Below, piece after piece: positions 1-16,473 of a stretch of DNA of 64,000 nucleotides. Below the pieces are notes generated by a model. That model was not told the DNA's origin, did no database searches, and worked only from the letters and a program-made list of their open reading frames with translations. Every line of letters starts with the position of its first letter. The first letter of the stretch is position 1. The translations under genes were made by a program, and so were the position numbers. The stretch comes from Mortierella sp. BCC40632 (Eukaryota; Mortierellomycota; Mortierellomycetes; Mortierellales; Mortierellaceae): the NCBI GenBank assembly GCA_011634665.1, contig WAEK01000002.1, positions 2,686,501 through 2,750,500 on the forward strand, written 5' to 3'.

Positions 1-4322
<4,322 letters not shown>

Positions 4323-5569
4323 AGTAGCGGAGGAGAGGTTTGATTTGACTCTGTACTTTTTTTTTTTTTTTTTTTTTCTTTTCTCTCAACCGTCGACCTG
4401 CTGGCCTCAAGTCCCTTGGTTTTTTTTTTTTTTTTTTTTTTTTCTGTTTGTTCACTTGTCATTTCATTTTCACACTACCCCCCGCATTATCCTTTTCTTC
4501 ATTTTGCTGTTCTGTATTCACTCTTGATATCATGATGTTGTTGTTACCCTCTTTGTTGACGATTGTTCAATCATTGTCGTCTCCCCTTCTCTTCGCCTTC
4601 ACTTTGTTTCCTACCCTTGTTACAAAGGGAAAGGAGTAAGAGAAGAAAAGGATCGGGAGGATAGGATAGGATTAGGACTTCTTTCTTTCTCTCTGGCCAA
4701 TTTCCTCTCAACGGCTACTTTTTTTCCAGCGTAATTTTTCTCTTTTCTTTTCTTTTCTTTTCTTTTTTCTTTTTTTTCTTCTCACTTTATTTTGCTCAAT
4801 TTCCTTCTCTACCTCTTCTACCCCACCCCACCCCACCTTTGAAGTGTTGTTTATACCCTCTTTCCCATTCCGCACTCAGGATTTTGTGGATGGCAACGTT
4901 TGTGCTTCATACCTCCTTGAATTGGACTTTTCTTTTCTTTCTTTTTCTTTTGCTTTGCGCACAGCTTTTCCCTTTCCTTTCCTTTTTCTTTCTTTCTTTT
5001 TTTTTTTTTTTTTTTTTTTACTTTCCTCTCTCCCGATCAACTCTGCCATGTTAAAAAAAAAAAAAAAATATATAAGAACAGATGACGAGATGAGTGGTTT
5101 CTTGAACACTGTCATGACCTTATGGAATAAAATAACAATAACAAAAAAATAAATAAATAAATAAAAAACGGTTCTGTCATATACGATCTTCAAACATTGT
5201 CCAGATTTTTTTTTTTTTTACGCTGTCCCGTTGAATTCAATAGAGCCTCCTTTCTCCTCTCAACAGCCAAAACAACATTTACATGGTAGTTTGCTTTTTT
5301 AAAGTTGTGATTATACATGAATAGTTTTTATAAAGATTTTTTTTTTTTTTTTCTGAGATGGAGTTAAAAGAACTGGAGTTATGGAAAAGAAAAAGAAAGA
5401 AAGAGTAGGTCAACTCCCTGCTAGGGGATCTCGTTTTCCTTTCATATCATTCTTTCAATGCCAAAGAGCAATATAAATATATATAAAAAAAAATAGAATA
5501 AAAAAAAGCTAGAGTGAATTTCTCTGTCCTTTTTCTTCTTCTTTCTTTCTTTCTTTCTTTCTTTTTTTT
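4323..5569. other. Convergent intergenic / 3' UTR region
   Basis: Non-coding between the convergent zinc-finger and TRAP-alpha genes. It is very T-rich, with runs of more than 20 T near 4359, 4422 and 5002, a TTTTC repeat around 4740-4770 and AT-rich stretches with AATAAA-like hexamers (for example 5124-5160). Short frames here are homopolymer artefacts. I see no gene. Confidence 0.7.
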
Positions 5570-5793
5570 TTATGAACGTCTCTTGACGACACGAGGCGAC
5601 TTCTTGTGGTGCTCAGGAATCCAGTCCTCGTCCAAGACCTTAGACTTCTCGATGGCAGCCTCACGCTCCTCAACAGTCATGGGGGTGGCCTTCTTCTTGG
5701 GAACCTTGGCATTCTCGGGAGCAACGGCACCCTTGATGAACATGCCAAGGGCAACAAAGATACCTCCAATGAGAACGTACAAGAAGATCCTGA

Positions 5794-5829
<36 letters not shown>

Positions 5830-7155
5830 AAAAATAAATAAAAAGCAAGAGAATTACGGTTAGACAAAGAGAGTAATCGGAATCCATCCTGTAGATCTAT
5901 TATTCTAAAGAAAAAAAAATGGTTCTTTTGCTTACAGCTGAGGGTCGAGCCAACCGTGAGCAGGCTCGGAAAAGTTGACAGTGCTGTTGTAGACAACGAC
6001 AGGGAAGTGGTTCTTGTTGGCGTCCATGACATCGGCCAAGAGGACCAAACCATACTCACGCGTGGGGAGTTCCATCTTGATCGTGTAAGGAAGGATCAAA
6101 GTGCTGTCGGACTTGAGTGCGTTGCCATATCTGTATGCCGTCAACTAAGTTGCGGGAGAGGGTCGCACACACACACACACAAAAAAAAAAAAAAAGAGCA
6201 TGAAAAAGATATGAGTCTCGAAGGATTTTTTGCATGTATGAATGAATGAATACAACGATGAGACTCTTTCAATATTTCTTACGTTGCGAACAATGCTGTC
6301 AAAGTTGTCCATCTCGACGATGCTGCCAATAATCATATTGACCTTGTAGTCGGTCTTGTCAGTGTTCTGGAAAGTGACTCGAAGGCTGTTGGGCTCGCCA
6401 TTGATAAGCTCAGGGGTCACTAATAGGAGTGCAAGAGAGGGGGGGGGGAGTAGGGGAGGAAAGGGCGTCAGTCTTTCGGTGTTGCATAACCAAGATCGTT
6501 CATCCAAGAAAGAAAAGAAAGAAAAAAGGCGTCCTTACATCCGGGGATAGCATTAGGGAACTCTGTCGTGACCTCGACTTTGGGGAGGACGCTCTGGATC
6601 TTTTCAGTCTGTTCCTCCTGTGCAGAAACTATGGAGTATCAACGAACAACCAAAACCAATTTTTTTTCTCAGTCAGTTAGTCATACCGAGGTCCTCGTCA
6701 ATGAGATAGAGAGAAGGAGAAAGGAAAGGGTGGAGAGAAGGAGACACGCTGGGAATAGATGGGGAGGGCCTGCAAAAGTGATCAGATCATCATCTGATCC
6801 GCGCGTCTCATCCTTGATGTAAAAAGAGGAGGTCTCCTTCAGATCTACATAGCTCTCTCTCACACTCTCTCTCACACACTCTCTCTCCTGTATCCAGAGC
6901 GTGCCATCATATCCATTTGCCTTGACTCTGGTCCCGATGCGTTGGTTCGAGCATCGTTTTTCCTGAGAAGGCCCCAGCAGTTGCAATGAGCGGAACGGAG
7001 CTAGAGCGTCCTGGATGATGGAGCGCGGAACGTATTTCTTCTCTTGCCTGGACCAATGAGAGGGAAGAAAGAGAAAGAGTCGCGTTCTGTTTACCTGCAG
7101 CAAGGAAGAGGGCACCGCAGAAGAGGGCCTTGACGGTCTGCTTCAAGCCAAGCAT
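5570..7155 (-). CDS. SSR1: Translocon-associated protein subunit alpha (TRAP-alpha/SSR1)
   Basis: ER membrane subunit of the TRAP complex, which sits at the Sec61 channel and helps insertion of some secretory proteins. Coding exons in transcript order are 7095-7155, 6539-6628, 6283-6419, 5936-6144 and 5570-5789 (717 nt, 238 aa). The model has a signal peptide of about 23 residues ending AAVSA before QEEQTEK, a luminal domain (with VRNLTA, like the mammalian QNFTA strand, and a YNSTV sequon), one membrane span at about 167-187 and a basic cytosolic tail ending VVKRRS. The intron 1 splice restores the signal-peptide cleavage region, supporting the model. Intron 4 contains a GAAA-type microsatellite. 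Divergent from importin-5. Length is close to the animal protein; many yeasts keep only a remote Irc22-type relative. Confidence 0.88.
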
Positions 7156-8674
7156 GGTATTGTGAGAAAGGATGGAAGGGGATGGGAGAAATGGAAGTAT
7201 GTACAGATGAAAGAATGAGAGAGAACAAGAGAGAACGAGAAAAAGAGGCAAGATAAACTCGAGAGAGAGAGAGAGCCCCACCACATCTTCCACCTCCACC
7301 CCACCCCGCCCAGATCGTCTCACACGCTGATTGGTCAACTCGACTCCTATGGGACCTTCTGTTGCTTCTTCTTTCTCACAAGTCTTTGGCATCAGAGCGC
7401 GTACGTGTAACCGAAATAACGAGACAAGGAGCACTGGATCTTTCTCTCAATCCTCTTTCTTTTCTCTTCCTCACTCTCTCTCTCTCTCTTCTTTAGATCA
7501 ACGCATCCAAGTGCCATTTCTGGCGCCTCAGTAAGGCTTTGTTCTCTATCATGATATGAAAAGGAGTCTTCTGCAAGGGTTCTCCCCTTCTCTTTCTCTT
7601 TCTCCCATGACCTACTGTGCATGATGTTCAAGCTCAATAGCCTAGCTTTGGCTTCCAAAGTGTGCACCGAGTCACCTTGCGACACAAGAAGACAAAGAAG
7701 AAGAAGAAAGACGCGCCTCTGTGCTTTTGCGATTACCCCTTTCAAATCAAGACGCGCGTCTCAAGGCAGCAAATCTAGTATCAAAATGCCAAAAGCCAAC
7801 TCTTCTTCGATTTCCTATTGGGATTTGAGCACAGAGGCTAGAAACACAACAAGAGGGTAGTAGCTTTTTGCTCAGTGGACTCGTAGGATACCTGGTCATA
7901 TCTTACATTGGAAATCGACTCGGCACATATATCATTGGCATGGTGTCTGTTACTCGATTCGAGAAATAAAAAAGGCACCAGATTGAGAAAGAGCCAAAAC
8001 GGCACAAGAAGTCTATCAGAGTAGGGAGTAATGAAGAGAGAGAGACAAAAGAAATGAAGCCAGTTCCAGTGGGGACATGGGAGGGTCGCACAAAGAGAGG
8101 AGAGAGAGGGAGGAGGGACCCACTTACGGGGCTTGCCAACCCAGACCAGAACGAAGAGAAGCTTTTTTTTTTTTTTTTTTTTCTTCAGACGCCACGAACA
8201 CATCAACAACAAAAAAAAAAGTCGGTCACCCCACCCCTTTTCAGCTTTTTTTTTTTTCTCTCTCTTTTTCCTTTGTCTCTCTTCAGGACAAAGGCCGCCG
8301 CTCCTTCCGCCACCGCTTTCTTCTCTTCCTGCGCGCGCGCACTCTCTTTTCACTCTCCTTTTCTCTCCCTCTCTCTTCATCCTCACACTTTCTTTTGCAT
8401 CCACCTTCTTTCCCCCTGTTGTTTTTTTTATTTTTTTTCTTCTTCTACTTCTTCTCTTCTCTGTCCATTGTTATTACTATCTTTTTTTTTTTTTCTTTCC
8501 TTTCGCTGCATCCTCTCATCGCTCTGTGTAATTTATTTTAATTCTCCTCTCTCCCTCCCTCTCTTTCCTCTTCGCATCTCGGCACCGTTTCGTCCACACC
8601 CCCTGCTTGCCTCGCCTTTTCTTATCCCCCACGCATCCAAATATTCCTCTCTACATTCAAAAAAGCCGAACATC
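7156..8674. promoter_or_regulatory. Divergent promoter region, TRAP-alpha / importin-5
   Basis: About 1.5 kb between divergent start codons with no supported gene. The half next to importin-5 (8163-8660) is an almost continuous pyrimidine tract, a common 5' UTR/core promoter style in this window. The half next to TRAP-alpha is purine-rich on the + strand, i.e. the same pattern mirrored. No clear TATA box seen. Long open frames through 8054-8670 are low complexity. Confidence 0.5.
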
Positions 8675-11600
8675 ATGATCCTTTCGAACGTTCCCCAAGA
8701 TATCCTCGAACAGCTCGTTCAGGTTCTTGCCAACCTGGTCTCCAATGACAACGCGGTCCGCTCAGCTGCTGAAGAGCAACTGAATAACGAGTGGATGGTC
8801 AAGAACCCCGATGCTCTCCTTTCTGGATTCGCCTATCTCTCTCGTAACAGTGAAGAGGCTGATGTAAGTGACCTTGACGACAATCCTATCAGACAACTTC
8901 GACTTTTTCGTGATTCGTTTCTTGCTAACCAAGGGGTCCTTTCTTTTGACTCTCTGTGTGTTGACTTTGTCTCTCTGTGCGCACACACACACACACACTT
9001 TTTTTTTTTTTTTTTTTTTTTTTTCTTCTGATTCTCTTTGGACCTTCTTTTTTCGATTCTTTCATTGGACGGACGACGGATCATGCTGGTCTTGCCTATA
9101 CCCCCATCGGACGCTCTTATACTTGTCTCGATCGCTCTCAATGACGACGAACAATGATCACATACGAATCGCCGGCATCACAACAACAATAACAACGAAA
9201 ACAACGATAACAACAACAACAAAAAACTTTATAACAGCTCCGCTCGTTCGCTGCAGTCCTTACTCGTCGTATCGCTTTCAAGGGAATCCCCAACCCAGAC
9301 CCAAAGGCAGATGAGGCCACACTTTGGGACTTGACCAAGGAAGAGACTCGCCAGGCCATGAAGGGCCACTTCTTGACGGGCCTTTCTCAGGAGCCTAACA
9401 AGTCGGTCCGTAACAAGGTCTGCGACACCATTGCCGAGATGGCCCGCGCCTCCACCACGGACGACCGTAAGTCGACTGCCTTATTTTTGATTCCTTTTTT
9501 TTATTTTTTTATTTTTTATTTTTTGTTGTTGGCGGGAGAGATGCATGTGTGGGGATAGAGAAGAGGTGTGGTGAGGCGGCAGGTGGTAAGGATGGGCTCG
9601 TGTAGTCTTTAGTTTGCGCCAATGTGCCTCTTGGCTGTCCCCCATCAATCTTCTTTTTTTCCACACGAGTACGGTGGACTGTTGGCTAACATACAGCACC
9701 ATGATGCCATGGCATCTTATTTCTTTTCTTTTCTTTTTTTTTTCATAGAACCCTGGCCAGAGCTGTTGCCTGCTCTGTTCGAGTGCACAAAGTCACCCTC
9801 GGCTGAGCACCGTGAGTCGGCCTTCCGCATCTTTACATCTGTCCCCAACCTGATCTCGGGCCAGCACGTTGACATTCTCAAGTCTGTCTTTGCCAACAGC
9901 TTGCGTGACGAGAACCTCCAGGTAAGCGGAAACTGGCCATCTTTCAGCACGGGCAATTTTGACAAAAGGAGCACAACGTCATTGAGCGAGTTCCTGATAA
10001 CTAATGGGATACCTTCCTCTCTCTCCCCCTCCTTCCTCTCCCAAATCTAACTACCACGGACAATTTTTTTTCTTGGAACCTAGGTTCGTTTGGCTGCTGC
10101 CAAGGCCGCCGTCTCGTTTATGCTGGACACCAACAACGCAACCCGCAACTCGATGGCCTCATTGATGCCCCAGCTCCTCGAAGTCTTGAACGCCTTGGTC
10201 GCTGCTGGTGATGAGGCCTCGCTGATCGAGGGTCTCGTTGTCCTGATCGAGTTGGCCGAGCACTCGCCTCGTCTCTTCCGCCACGTCATTGTTGATGTGC
10301 TCCCCTTCATGATCGAGATCGTGAAGAAGAAGGATCTCGAGGACCGCACCCGCCAGTCTGCCTTGGAGCTTTTGCTGACCTTGGCAGAGTGCGCGCCCGC
10401 AATGGTTCGCAAGGTACCAGATTATACCACCACCATTGTTCCTGTCGCCCTGGAGATGATGACCGAGTTGGAGGATGACGAGGATTGGTACACGACAGAC
10501 GACCTTGATGAGGGCGATAACGACGAGAACTACGTCATTGGAGAGCATGCCATGGATCGTCTTGCTCGTGCTCTTGGAGGCAAGGCTGTCCTTCCCGTCA
10601 GCTTTGTCTATATCCCCCAGATGCTTGCCAACGAGAGCTGGACTGCACGCCATGCTGCTCTGTTCGCTGTGTCGGCCATTGGTGAGGGCTGTGTCCGTAT
10701 CATGGAGGCCGAGCTTGGAAAGATCATCAACATGGTTCTCCCCTTCTTGCGTGATACACACCCTCGTGTCCGTTATGCTGCCTGCAATGCTATCGGTCAA
10801 ATGTCCACTGACTTTGCTGGCCCCATGCAAAAGAGCCACCACGCTGTTGTCTTGACCAACCTCATCCCCGTCATGGACGATGCCCAATTCCCCCGTGTTC
10901 GTGCTCATGCTGCGGCCGCGTTGGTCAACTTTTGCGAGGCTGTGGAGAAGGGCACTTTGGAGCCTTACCTGGATGCCATCTTTGAGCGTCTCTTGTCGCT
11001 CCTCAACACTGGCACAACTTATGTTCAGGAGCAGGCCATCACCACCATTGCCACGGTGGCCGACAGCGCTGAAGATCGATTTGTAAAGTACTACAGCAGC
11101 ATCATGCCTCTTTTGGTCAACGTTCTTCGCCAGGCCACCACTAAGGAGTACAGATTGTTGCGTGGAAAGGCCATGGAGTGCGCCAGTTTGATTGCTCTTG
11201 CTGTTGGCAAGGAGGTCTTTGCTCCCCATGCTCAAGAGTTCATCCAGCTCTTGGTCTTGACCCAGAACAGTGTCACTGAGGCTGATGATCCTCAGGTTTC
11301 GTACTTGTTGGCCGCCTGGGCCCGTGTCTGTAAGGTACTCGGTCATGACTTTGTGCCTTACCTCGACATTGTGATGCCTCCTCTGTTGTCGAGTGCTCAG
11401 CTCAAGCCTGACTTTGCTGTTTTGGACCCCGAGGATGACATCGAGTCCAAGTACTCTGCTGAGGACGGCTGGGAGTTTGTTGGTGTCGATGGTCAACAGA
11501 TTGGTATCAAGACGACTGTACTTGAGGAAAAGTGCACTGCCGTCGAGATGTTGATTTGCTATGCTCGTGAGCTCGGTGCTGGCTTCCGCCCCTACATTGA

Positions 11601-12911
11601 GCAGGTCCGCGACATTGTTGTTCCTCTTCTCAAGTTTTACTTCCACGATGGTGTCCGCCATGCTGCTGCTGCCACCTTGCCTCAGCTGATCTCTTGTGCC
11701 AAGCAGGCTGAGCTCCCTCAGGATCAGGTGATCGCCTTCTGGCACGGCATTTGCTCCAAGATCTTGGAGGTCATGGCCAATGAAGCTGATCCTGCCTTCT
11801 TGCTCCAGCTCTATGTCTCGTTCTACGAGTCTCTTGACTACATGAACGGCCCTAGCTTGACACCTGAGCTCTTGGAAGAGTTTACTCGTGCCACCGAGTC
11901 GCAGCTCAAGGAGTTCTACACTCGTCTGAAGCACCGTGAGGAGAGCCGCACCAGTGCCGAGTTTGAGGCTGAGGATGAAGAGCTGATCCAGGAGGAGGAG
12001 ATGAACGAGGAGGCAGTCCTTGGTGAGATGTCGCGCGCTATTCACAGTGTGATGAAGACGCATGGTGCTGTTTACTTGCCCATGTTCAAGTCACTCGAGC
12101 CCGTCATCCGTACTTTCTTGTCGGATACCAACCCAGCCTCGCGTCAGTGGGCTGTCTGTGTGTTGGATGACTTGATCGAGTTTACTGGTCCCAACTCATG
12201 GCCTACGATTACGCCCTACTTGCCCAAGATGCTCGAGTCTGTGTTGGATCCTTCGTCGGATGTCCGTCAGGCGGCTTGCTATGGCATTGGTCTTTGCGGC
12301 GAGTTTGGAGGCCCCGAGTATGCCGAGGTGTGCAATGCTGCATTGACGCCCTTGTTCCAGGTCATTAACGCACCTCAGTCCAAAGCGATCGACAATGTGT
12401 ACGTGACCGAGAACGCTATTTCAGCTGTGACCAAGATCTGCAAGTTCAACAGTAGCAAGTTTGATGTGAACACGGTCTTGCCTCTGTGGATCCAGGCCCT
12501 GCCCTTGTTGCATGATGAGGATGAGGCTCCCACGACATACACTTATCTTATGGATCTTATTGATGCGTAAGTGCAGATAGGCTAGGAGCATGAGATCAAA
12601 GATGACTTTGTGTGTATGTGTGTGTGTGTTTGAGAATAGCGCGATTAATGTTTTTAACACTTCCTTTCTATTTATTGAAAAATAGTCAACATCCCGCTGT
12701 CTTGGGACTCAACAACATCAACATGCCCCATTTGGTAACGGTCATGGTCGAGGCATTAGTTGCTGGTATTGTACCCGAGCCTCTTGCCACGCGTATGGTC
12801 CATACAATGAAGGCAGCTTTGGGTAGCATGGATGCAGCCACGACCACCAACATCTGGAACAGCATCACGCCAGAGAAGAGAAGAACTCTTCAGGATTTGA
12901 ACTACCTGTAA
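8675..12911 (+). CDS. IPO5: Importin-5 / karyopherin Kap121 (Pse1) family
   Basis: Importin-beta-type nuclear import receptor that binds cargo in the cytosol and releases it on RanGTP in the nucleus; in other fungi the Kap121 clade imports ribosomal proteins and transcription factors. Exons are 8675-8863, 9238-9466, 9749-9921, 10084-12566 and 12686-12911, giving 1099 aa, essentially the same as human IPO5 and yeast Pse1. The protein is a HEAT-repeat solenoid: an N-terminal Asn/Ala/Glu-rich helix pair, LTRRIAFKG, repeated AAxALxxF-type helices and an acidic loop near EDDEDWYTTDDLDEGD. Every junction keeps phase (0, 1, 0, 2). The acceptor of intron 1 is the CAG at 9235-9237, since the next CAG (9252-9254) would break the frame. 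Strong codon bias suggests high expression and produces a long antisense open frame that is not a gene. Confidence 0.95.
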
Positions 12912-12989
12912 AAGGGATAGATTCATTTTCACTTTTTTTTTTCTCTTTCTCTCTCTTTTTCTTCATTTGATTCAGTGTTCCTTGTGCGG

Positions 12990-13021
<32 letters not shown>

Positions 13022-13287
13022 ATTGAATGACTCGATTTAGCAACACTTTATTTTTCATTTTTATTTTTTTCTTTCTTTCTCTTTGTGACATACCAGTGAA
13101 GAAACCCCTCCACCTCCACCTCAAAAAAACAAGACTTCGATTATCCACAAGACAATTATATTACATAGAGGATTTACGGCAGTAAAGAAAAAACAAAAAA
13201 CATTCAGTCTTCAGAAGCAAATAGAATTAAGAGATGCTTTATTGAGAAGAGAGAGAGAGAGAGAAAGGATGACAACTAAAAGGAAGG
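12912..13287. other. Convergent 3' intergenic
   Basis: Joins the 3' ends of importin-5 and the Kre9-like gene. Holds a run of about 29 A at 12990-13018, T-rich stretches and a (GA)n tract at 13250-13264. No gene seen. Confidence 0.6.
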
Positions 13288-14830
13288 TTAATAGGGATAT
13301 GTGCCATAGTTGAGCTGTTGTTGTTGTTGCTGGTGCATTTGCATTTGCAGTTGCTGTTGGTGTTGTTGCTCATATTGTTGTTGCTGAATCATGATCTGTT
13401 CCTGCTCGGCCTCCTTTTGTTGTCGCATGGGTGGTTCAGGATTCAGTTCAGACTCTGGGATGAAGGAACTTGTCAAGAGGGACACAGGTCGTTCTCCATT
13501 CGGAGTCGTTGGACGACGCAACATGGAATGAGCATTCGCAATCGGGGTCGATACTCGAGCCATCTCAACCGTCTCGGGCGAATACCCTGCTTCACTGGTT
13601 TGAACACTTTCCAATTCGCTGTATTTGGCTGAAGAATTCGTCGCTGCAATAGCACCCATGCCTGCTCCTGTTGAACCTGCTCCTGCCAATGGTTCCCGAA
13701 GTTTCTTGGATTGAAGTTCTTCCTCTGCTCGACGGTTCTTGTAACGAATGAAATAAAACCCAACCACACCTGCAATGATCAACAATCCAACAACACAACC
13801 GACTGCGATCAAAATAGTTTTCGTCTTGTCTGTGACAACAATATCACCCGAGGTAGGTTCTTCGGGTTCAAGCGTTGGAGAATTGGGATCTAGACCACCG
13901 GGAAGAGGTTGTTGGACACCTTGACCAACCAAGAGCATGGCTCTACAGGCAGCCGAGGTGGTGGTGGCCGCACCGGTTTCTGCGTTGGTCGAAGTCCAGT
14001 CAAAAGCACCGTGGTATTGCTATTTTTGTGATGAAAAAAAAAAAAAAAAAAAAAAAAAGCGCGAAATAGGTCAGCCAAAAAACCCCTCAGGACAAACACA
14101 TATCGAGTCGGGTGGAGTGGCAAATCCATGTCCAAATCCAAATAAAAAATTGTCCGCTCTTGTGTTCGCATTTGTGTTCGCACTCTTGTTCTTTTTCCCA
14201 GCTCTCTGAATGTAGGAAATTGTGAACTGGCAAGGAGGAAAAGAGGGCACAGCCACTTACATGCATGGGACATTTTGGAAGCGAGGCCAAAATCGATTCA
14301 TCCACAACCCAGGTCACAGGCGAGGTCGAGGTGGCAAGACTAAGGGTCTGAATCTGCTGGACTTGGACCCCGTTCTCATGACAATACAGGTTCAATGTAA
14401 ACGCATCATTGACCGACTCGAAGCCTGTATCGTTCCATGAAAACTTGATGGTAGAACCAACTCGGATTGTTTCCGAACCAGATTGACTACATACAATCTG
14501 GGCCTGTGCGGTTGTCATGGTCCAGGTCGACAGGGCAAGGATGGACAAGAGTCCGAGCTTGGCCCAGCGGTAATGGCTGCGACGACGATGAGGTTGTTGA
14601 TGGGGCTGGGAGGATGGGGACGCTGCGGCCGTTGAGGACATGCCCCGACGGTATCTTGCGGACTGCTGATTGGTTCTGTAGCACCGCGACACCGATCCAA
14701 GTGAAGCGGAGGAAGAGGAAGAGGAAGAGGAAGACCAAGAGAGTAGGGACGACGACGGTGTGGACGATGACCGCCTCCTGGCCGATAACTTGTCTTCCGA
14801 TGGTATTGTCGAGAGGGGTTGGCTTTCCAT
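13288..14830 (-). CDS. Single-pass cell-surface protein with Kre9/Knh-like ectodomain
   Basis: Predicted type I membrane protein of 433 aa from exons 14261-14830 and 13288-14019 (phase-0 intron with a long T run on the coding strand). An Arg/Ser-rich N-terminus precedes a hydrophobic segment (LGLLSILALSTW) ending TTAQAQ. A beta-rich ectodomain follows (VCSQSGSETIRVGST..FSWND, then CPMHQYHGAFDW), like the Ser/Thr-rich Kre9/Knh1 family of fungal surface proteins. A Pro-rich stalk, a membrane span (about 258-281) and a basic stop-transfer RYKNRR come next. The cytosolic tail contains PNGERPVSLL and ends Gln-rich with LNYGTYPY. If translation starts at the internal ATG at 14641, the hydrophobic stretch would be a conventional signal peptide after about 28 residues. 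The family is recognised from the fold-like pattern only; wall function is inference. Confidence 0.68.
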
Positions 14831-16473
14831 TTTTATTTCCTGGTGTCCTGTGTGTGTGGGTGTATGCGTGTGATTATGGGGGGGGGGAGGTGTGCGGGTG
14901 TACACGGATGGGGTCTCTTGGTTGAATGAAAAGGAAAGAAAAGGAGTGATTCTTGTGCTACGGAAGCTATTGGTGATAAAAAAAAGAGAAAGAGAGAAAG
15001 AGAGAGGCCGTGGCGCAGGAAAGGAGCGTTAGGCGATCATTTGAAAGAGACGCGAGCAGTAGGCGCAGGTCGATCCTGTATCGAGAACATGGGGACGAGG
15101 AGAAATTGAGAGTGTATGAAAGTGAGCGAGAGATTAAGAGACGAGAGAGCACGTTCGCATGAATGAACCAATATGTATGTATGCGAAAATATATTTAAAA
15201 AAAGGGTGGGCACCTGGAACTCCCTGTTAGGGTGAGGCAAGGGCTAGCCATTGATAGTGAGAACCGCTTTCACACCACAGAAAAGAGAGAAAGAGATAGT
15301 GTGTGTGTATGAGAAAAAAAAAAAAAAAAAAAAAAAAAAAGAAGATAAAAAAAAAGGAGACAAAAAAAGGGCAGATGGACTATCCCCCCTCTCCCTTCCC
15401 TTCCATAGGTCAGGCCACTGTTGTCGCCAGGACAATGCATCCACTCTGTCTGTTATCACACGCACACAGACAGACACACACACGCGCACGCTTGATTGTC
15501 AATGTCGGTACCGCACATGTCCTATCTGCAGTGAAGCACAGCGTGCATGTTGCTGCGAACAACACCTCCCGTTGTGGCAAACTGACTTTGGACTGGACAC
15601 GGGAAAGTAAGAGCCAGAAAGACAAAAAAAAAAAAGCAATAGCCACGCACGCTCTCTTCCTTCCTTCTTTCCTCTCCGAGGAATGATCCGCCATTGGCTT
15701 GTCCCTCCTCCTCCCAAGGACTGTTAAAAAGAAAAGAAAGAAAAGAAAGGAAAGGTGGCAGGCAAAGAGAGAGGAGAGAGAGGAGAAAGAGAACAAAAAG
15801 GAGTATCGAGTGTGCGATACTGAGTCGGACAGGACACGGTGATGTTGAGTGAGTGTGAGTGAGTGTTAAAAGAGAAGATGGCGTCGGTGAATTACATTGG
15901 AACAGATCCTGAATACGCCTCGAACGGGTTTTGAGGATGGGCGAGTCAGGACAGTCAAGCACAGGCCAGGCACGGAAACAAAGAGAGCCACAGAAAGAGA
16001 AGAGAAAGAGTAGTGGGTGGCGGTGGTGGCGGCGAGACAGGAGAGTGGTCGAGCAATGAAGAAGCGGCACTGAGAAAGAAAGAGAGAAGAATGTAATGAT
16101 GAATTAGAGCAAATTGATCTCGGAGAAGAGGATGATGGGAAAGAGAGCTGGCCAAAAAAGAACGGACGGAGCAAGAAGAAGAAGGAAAAAAGGCAATGGT
16201 TCCTTCCCTATGCGAGTAAAAATAGACCCCGGTCGGTAGGGTGGGGATGGGTTGTGTCCCTGTTGTTGTCAATTACGAAGGGGACTGGGAGACCACCTGT
16301 CAGAACAAATGATGTGCAGTCCAAAGGAGAGAAGCAAGACTGCACTGATATCCAAAAAAGAATAACGTGCGCACGATTTTTTTTTTTTTTTTTTTTCTCG
16401 GATCGCGATCTCGCATCCGCCCATTCGCATACACACACATATACACGCCCCTTCTTTCCTTTTCTCATTCTCC
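14831..16473. promoter_or_regulatory. Divergent promoter region, Kre9-like / WDR53
   Basis: About 1.6 kb without a supported gene. Contains a G run near 14880, a run of about 26 A at 15315-15340, CA-rich stretches (15465-15490) and long purine-rich blocks at 15720-16200, the mirror of the usual pyrimidine-rich 5' region. Open frames here are low complexity. Confidence 0.5.

Noticed and set aside
8054..8674. In-frame upstream extension of importin-5 exon 1
   Set aside because: Phe/Ser/Leu-rich translation of a pyrimidine tract; the ATG at 8675 aligns with the start of importin-5 proteins and gives the family length.
10159..12063. 634-codon open frame on the minus strand inside importin-5
   Set aside because: Shadow of strong codon bias in a highly conserved gene; no start context, introns or domain, and the sense protein is certain.
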